Source: Spongospora subterranea f. sp. subterranea (Eukaryota; Endomyxa: Phytomyxea; Phytomyxea; Plasmodiophorida). Taken from it: a DNA stretch of 64,000 nt. The DNA lies in contig JAUGWO010000011.1 of the NCBI GenBank assembly GCA_049724395.1, forward strand, positions 1 through 64,000, given 5' to 3'. A program made the translations under genes and the position numbers. Positions within the stretch are counted from its first letter, which is position 1, and each line of letters opens with the position of its first letter. Positions 58,946 through 64,000 of this stretch are shown in pieces. Under the pieces are notes generated by a model. The model did not search any database, was not told where the DNA came from, and saw only the letters and a list, made by a program, of their open reading frames with translations.

Positions 58946-61009
58946 GAGTGTAGTAGAACTGCTGTTAATCCGCTGCAATAATCGTGACGTTAAGAGTTGC
59001 TAATGCGGATACCATATCTGGGTCGAATGACGTGCCTTCAGCGGAAATAACGCGACCGCACCATTTTTTTGTGTTCTTATAGATAAGACATCGATTCGGA
59101 TTGAAGTTGATGCCGAAGCGATCCAAGAGGGCCAAGAAGCTTGTTGAGCAAATGAAAATAGTGATTCATGCTTTGAGCGTGACCAAACAGGTGGTCAACC
59201 AACAGTAGGACGCCATTATACAGGAGATCGCCCAAAACCTTTTGCATTCCCTCTTGAAACGCGAAAAGACGTCCGCCAATCCTTGTATGATTTGTCGTGG
59301 CGTTTGGAATGCTTCATGGGTCATGAAGGAACAGCGTTCCTGCGATTCGGAATGTAGGGGAAACTGCCAGTAGCCTTTGAAAGCGTCCAGCAATATATAA
59401 ATCGATGAGTTACGTAGGTAATTGAGAACGATATATATAGGTGGCATCCGCCAAATTGTTCGTTCTGCTCGGCTGTTCACATCTTTGGTGCCGATGCATA
59501 GACGATGACCACGAACAAACGTGTCCTTTTGTCGATTATCAGGCAAGCGGAAGCGGAACGGGCGTGTGGATTGCGGTAGATGACCCGTTCTACTCCAGAT
59601 AGGCGGTGTGCTTGTGCATGAAATCTTGATGAACTGGTGAATATCTGCGAATGCGAGCACGGTAATGGGAACAGTCTGATTTGGGATGATTTTTCATAAC
59701 TGAAACCTTTGCCGGCGGGTCGCAGCACAGCGTCTTTGTGTCGATACACGATCTCACATAGACGATCTTTGAATTCGTTCGTCAGTTTTTCGGTTATTGC
59801 GCGATCAACAACCATCATGTCCATTGATTGGTGTACCTCGCTTGTAAATGATTCGTCTATTTCGACGAGGTAAGCGTCGCCGGGATCGTTTTCGTAGTCG
59901 TTCAGGAAACGCCTCTCGCGTTTCGTTGATAATGTTCCGCTTTATACGAAGTTCCATGGTGATTTATAATCGGAGTCACCGTTGATCGTGGGTTCTTCCA
60001 CCTCCAGATGATTGCCAGATATATTGGCCAGTCGCTTGTATGTAAATCAATACGCAATGCGACATGTTCGGGCTGACCGATCAGAATGATATCGCCAGAC
60101 AGGTCCTGTTCTGTGATGCACTGGCGTCTGCATGTTTTGCCGGTCGACGTCGTCAACGTCAAATCCAGTTTGGAAGAGGCGACGATTGTGATCAGATTGT
60201 CCTGGACGCTTGTTCCGCACGAACTGGTAAATCACGCTGACAACGTCAGTCTCCTGAATTTTCCGCAGCATGCTGAGCGATAAAGTTGTACGAGAAAATC
60301 AGTTGTCGAGATCGTATCGCCATGAGTTGTGTTTGGCAACGCGCACGGTTTGTTCGTCTGCATTACGTGATGAAGAGAACGATTGATTGCGTTTGACTCG
60401 AATACGCGACAGGTCCGTCGTGATATTCTGTTGTTTTGCCTTTGCGCCTCTTGCAATTCCGTGTGCGTGCTGGCTGGACAAACCTGAACCCAATGATTTT
60501 CCGTGCAAACGAGGCAGCCGCCATCCGGTGGTGCGCGATTTTCATATCTCCTCCGAATTGCGTCGGGAATCTTACAAGGGGTGTTAGCGGCCTTATCGTT
60601 TTGAGGGACTGCTGCAACTGTGATCGTCTTCGAACTGCTAGAATGTGCCGACTTGTGGCTGTTCGGTATCGTCGGTTTCGAATCGATCGGTTTAAAATAC
60701 GTTTGCTGTTGCTCCCTCTTTCAGACAGGTCGAAGAGGAGTCCTTTGTCCTTATTCGTGGTGGAGAAATCCTGGTCATATTGGATTATTCTTTTACCTTG
60801 GCAGGTCGGATGCCCTCGATCAGGTACTTGCACTTCATTTTGATATTGTGTTTCTCGGCGAAGGTCGTTTCGAGCGCAAACTCTCTAAGGAGGCGGTAGA
60901 AACTTGCGAACATATCCAGAACCCGCGATTCGATGTGTGTCGTTCGCAGATTCATGATTATCTCCTTCTTGATTTTCTCCTCGAAAACCGTCTTGTCGTT
61001 GATGCTTGA
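58580..61009 (-). mobile_element. Ty3/gypsy retrotransposon remnant with chromodomain
   Basis: Read on the minus strand. A protease-like segment at about 60180-60000 (LSGDIILIGQPEHVALRIDLH) is followed by LCEIVYRHKDAVLRPAGKG near 59760. The reverse transcriptase piece MPPIYIVLNYLRN, YILLDAFKGYWQFPLHSESQ and SFMTHE is at 59450-59300, and a chromodomain-like end LLHWRGFQVSDVIWET with EDVPGMVQAF at about 58690-58600. The order fits a gypsy chromovirus. The YxDD end of RT, RNase H and most of the integrase are missing, and frames shift repeatedly. No long terminal repeats were seen. Confidence 0.8.
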
Positions 61010-61479
61010 GGTAGTCTGAAAAGGATTAAAGGTATATCAGAATTTCAAAATCAGAGATTTCGTCATATCAATTTTAATTTTTTTAGTTTGAATTTACAAG
61101 CGGATCAGAATTATCCTCATCAACCCAATTTTTGAAGCTTATCGGAAAGATCTCTTCGTTATGGAGATTCCTCTGATCGTCAATTATACGGTCATACGTC
61201 GCACTGTCTCTCAGGAAACGTCGAACGTTCGCTGGCCACCGCGGCAGCCCAGACAGCTACTTTTGGCGCCAAAAAACGCAGCAGAGACACAATTGTGATT
61301 ATTTCCCGCGCGCGGACGGCTCATCAATGGTAACAGTAAGTCCGTGGGTGCAAGCCAGCCATTAGCTGGTGTGGGTGCGGCCTTCGACAGTAACTGTTAA
61401 CAGTCATGTACACCTCTCTCAAATTGGGGATTGCTCATATTGCCTACTTGCACAGACGTCGTAATTCAGATCAGTAATT
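61010..61479. other. Intergenic, promoter region of the EF-hand gene
   Basis: No gene seen. It contains the E2F-like palindrome listed separately and a GC-rich stretch at about 61240-61320. Confidence 0.5.
61261..61274. promoter_or_regulatory. E2F-like palindrome TTTTGGCGCCAAAA
   Basis: A perfect 14-bp palindrome matching the E2F/DP consensus TTTSGCGCSAAA, about 205 bp upstream of the ATG of the EF-hand gene. Chance occurrence is possible; no occupancy can be inferred. Confidence 0.4.
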
Positions 61480-61938
61480 ATGGCTTCCGAAGGGGAAACA
61501 GCTCAGGAAGTTTATAATATGTTCGCTACAGCAGGATACTTAAAGGCGGATGACCTTGGCATCGCGCTACGAAGTGTGGGCAAGCGTCTCACTGCCGACC
61601 AGATTAAGACACTGACGGCAGAGGCAAACAACAAGCACAAAGGCAAGATAACCTTCCCTATCTTCCAAGAATTTCTAGCGCAATCAACCAAGATTCAAAA
61701 GACTATTGAAGAAATTTCCGACGCGTTCAAAGTGTTCGAGTGCAAGGACAAGCCAGGCCATATTAACATTGAGGAGTTCACACATGCATTGACTACTCTA
61801 GGAGATAAACTGAGCCGCGACGAGATCGCCACAGTTATTGATGACGCCAGACGCACAGGCGGCGACCAGAACCAGAGCACTCAGGCCAAAACTATTGAGT
61901 ACTCAAAGCTGTTAGATCTAATCAAGTCAATCGGTTAA
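61480..61938 (+). CDS. Myosin-essential-light-chain-like EF-hand protein
   Basis: A 152-residue single-exon protein of the calmodulin superfamily. The N-lobe has YNMFATAGYLKADDLGIALRS and a second hand around TFPIFQEFL. The C-lobe has ISDAFKVFECKDKPGHINIEE and the light-chain motif ALTTLGDKLSRDEIATVI. All EF loops lack the acidic 1-3-5 pattern needed for calcium binding (for example CKDKPGHINIEE), as in essential light chains such as Cdc4. The likely role is to bind an IQ motif of a myosin heavy chain at the actomyosin cortex or division ring. It could instead be another calmodulin-like IQ partner. Confidence 0.78.
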   Translation: MASEGETAQEVYNMFATAGYLKADDLGIALRSVGKRLTADQIKTLTAEANNKHKGKITFPIFQEFLAQSTKIQKTIEEISDAFKVFECKDKPGHINIEEFTHALTTLGDKLSRDEIATVIDDARRTGGDQNQSTQAKTIEYSKLLDLIKSIG

Positions 61939-62874
61939 ATTATCATTGTAATCATAGTTCAATAATACAACTGATTCGTAATTGTTCGAGGTCCAAATGG
62001 GATTGTCTTTGAGCTGTACAGGATTGGTAATTAGGAGGTTGTTGAGCCGAATATCTGGGATGAAGGAATGGATATCCAATTAATGGATGCTGGGCACGAT
62101 TAGCACCGACCCTCTGTCGGTCGAATTAGTCGCTATTGATCCGCTACTTGTGTACTTGACTCTCAACAAATGTCTCTGCGTTTAGCACGATCGGAAGGCC
62201 TCATCAACAACCATTAACCGGTTTCGTATGGAACTCTTTCACAAGTCTACAACTCTAAAACAAAAACTGAAGACGACTGAGTCTAAATTGTCAGAAGTGA
62301 CGACGATACGTGACTTAGATGACAAATGGAGCCATACAGTTCCATAAACGCATTTTGATGAAGACCAACCATGCACTCTAGGGGACCTATCAACTTTTAT
62401 ACGACAGATTATGAAAGAATTCTTAATCTGTTTATCCTTTCCCATACGCCGCGTACAAGAGAAAATGATCTGATACTGGTACTTCCAGCTGTCGCGAAAC
62501 AAACCGCTCGTGTGTTTTACGACCCTGGTAAGGTTTGACGTCATTCTCCATAAAAAAGGATATCCTTTGTATTGTTGGTGTATTGTTGTTGTGGAAATCC
62601 TTCCCAGCAAACATCATTGCTGATTCGGCATTAAATCATGACGGTGTAACCGAATTGTATTTCTCGACGATATTCGATGAGGAAGAACCTATCTATTGTT
62701 CTTTCTTGGTCACGGATTGATTCAGGTAATCTCCCCTACTGAATATCGCTCGTTAATCAACGGAAGAGTGATAAACCCGGAACACAATTGGTGTGATATG
62801 GTTATGCACCTGTCAACTGTTGCCCTCAACACAATTGGCGTGATATTCCCCATAATGGTTATACACCTGTCAAC
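61939..62874. other. Intergenic sequence leading into the satellite
   Basis: A possible coding trace starts at 62228 (MELFHKSTTLKQKLKTTESK) but stops after about 40 codons. At 62779-62880 two imperfect copies of ACACAATTGG(T/C)GTGATAT plus TGGTTAT(G/A)CACCTGTCAACTG sit directly before the satellite and share its CAACTGATCCCCTCTTCGTT start. This may be the array's ancestral flank. Confidence 0.5.
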
Positions 62875-64000
62875 TGATCCCCTCTTCGTTATTCACAGCC
62901 CCACACTATAATACTGTAATGTAATGTAATTATCACCACTCTCCATCATAACTATACCGCCTCTCAACTGATCCCCTCTTCGTTATTCACAGCCCCACAC
63001 TATAATACTGTAATGTAATGTAATTATCACCACTCTCCATCATAACTATACCGCCTCTCAACTGATCCCCTCTTCGTTATTCACAGCCCCACCCTATAAT
63101 ACTGTAATGTAATGTAATTATCACCACTCTCCATCATAACTATACCGCCTCTCAACTGATCCCCTCTTCGTTATTCACAGCCCCACCCTATAATACTGTA
63201 ATGTAATGTAATTATCACCACTCTCCATCATAACTATACCGCCTCTCAACTGATCCCCTCTTCGTTATTCACAGCCCCACCCTATAATACTGTAATGTAA
63301 TGTAATTATCACCACTCTCCATCATAACTATACCGCCTCTCAACTGATCCCCTCTTTGTTATTCACAGCCCCACCCTATAATACTGTAATGTAATTATCA
63401 CCACTCTCCATCATAACTATACCGCCTCTCAACTGATCCCCTCTTCGTTATTCACAGCCCCACCCTATAATACTGTAATGTAATGTAATTATCACCACTC
63501 TCCATCATAACTATACCGCCTCTCAACTGATCCCCTCTTCGTTATTCACAGCCCCACCCTATAATACTGTAATGTAATGTAATTATCACCACTCTCCATC
63601 ATAACTATACCGCCTCTCAACTGATCCCCTCTTCGTTATTCACAGCCCCACCCTATAATACTGTAATGTAATGTAATTATCACCACTCTCCATCATAACT
63701 ATACCGCCTCTCAACTGATCCCCTCTTCGTTATTCACAGCCCCACCCTATAATACTGTAATGTAATGTAATTATCACCACTCTCCATCATAACTATACCG
63801 CCTCTCAACTGATCCCCTCTTTGTTATTCACAGCCCCACCCTATAATACTGTAATGTAATGTAATTATCACCACTCTCCACCACTCTCCATCATAACTAT
63901 ACCGCCTCTCAACTGATCCCCTCTTCGTTATTCACAGCCCCACCCTATAATACTGTAATGTAATGTAATTATCACCACTCTCCATCATAACTATACCGCC
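62875..64000. repeat. 94-bp satellite array, 12 copies, open at the window end
   Basis: Units begin with TGATCCCCTCTTCGTTATTC at 62875, 62969, 63063, 63157, 63251, 63345, 63434, 63528, 63622, 63716, 63810 and 63914. Ten of the eleven complete spacings are 94 or 89 bp (the latter from loss of one ATGTA); the unit at 63810 is 104 bp from a 10-bp duplication of CCACTCTCCA. The first two units read CACACTAT where later ones read CACCCTAT. Units are otherwise almost identical, which indicates recent homogenisation. No coding content. Confidence 0.97.

Noticed and set aside
62875-64000. CRISPR array
   Set aside because: Units are contiguous 94-bp tandem copies with no unique spacers, in a eukaryotic genome. 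It is a satellite.

Overview
This is nuclear DNA of a eukaryote with compact, intron-rich genes. I placed 53 introns by requiring reading-frame continuity and family similarity. All but one are 40-86 nt, most of them 46-62, and all but one fit GT-AG. Small unicellular genomes look like this. The CCA-adding enzyme resembles the yeast enzyme, while PUS10, RAB3GAP1, THOC7 and a hemerythrin-like protein, which budding yeast lacks, are present. An early-diverging fungus or fungal relative fits best, but I cannot name the taxon and another protist is possible.

Layout. 1-1.4 kb: decayed sequence, then tRNA-Pro(CGG). 1.5-4.1 kb (-): RAB3GAP1, 8 exons. 4.1-7.5 kb: an inverted repeat and an unrecognised spliced gene. 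7.5-9.5 kb (+): CCA tRNA nucleotidyltransferase, 10 exons. 9.5-11.1 kb (-): an ankyrin-like fragment and a broken Ty1/copia element. 11.5-19.1 kb (+): separase, whose frame runs on through two short introns into a tail of about 560 residues with TP-x-R repeats. 19-27 kb: unassigned sequence and broken DNA transposons. 27.5-35.4 kb (+): a 2583-residue BEACH protein (WDFY3/ALFY type). 35.4-36.5 kb (-): a VHS/GAT-like protein with a 24-nt intron. 37.8-39.3 kb (+): PUS10. 39.9-40.5 kb (+): hemerythrin-like protein. 40.5-46 kb: repeats and a DDE transposon. 46.0-48.0 kb (+): LMBRD2. 48.0-49.8 kb (-): TMEM87. 49.9-52.4 kb: repeat debris. 52.5-55.5 kb: MTFP1 (+), a small secreted protein (-), a coiled-coil RING protein (-) and THOC7 (-). 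55.5-61 kb: retroelement wreckage (LINE-like reverse transcriptase in both orientations, Ty3/gypsy on the minus strand). 61.5 kb (+): a myosin-light-chain-like EF-hand protein. 62.9-64 kb: a 94-bp satellite array running off the window.

The host genes are housekeeping genes: vesicle traffic (RAB3GAP1, BEACH, VHS/GAT, TMEM87, LMBRD2), tRNA maturation (tRNA-Pro, CCA1, PUS10), mRNA export (THOC7), chromosome segregation (separase) and mitochondria (MTFP1, perhaps the hemerythrin-like protein). They do not form an operon-like system. Two convergent pairs sit very close, with 20 and 45 bp between stop codons. The accessory blocks are almost entirely degenerate transposons, many of them folded into inverted duplications. 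The observations I rate highest are the separase tail and the repeated foldback pattern. All assignments come from reading translations against remembered family features, with no database search.
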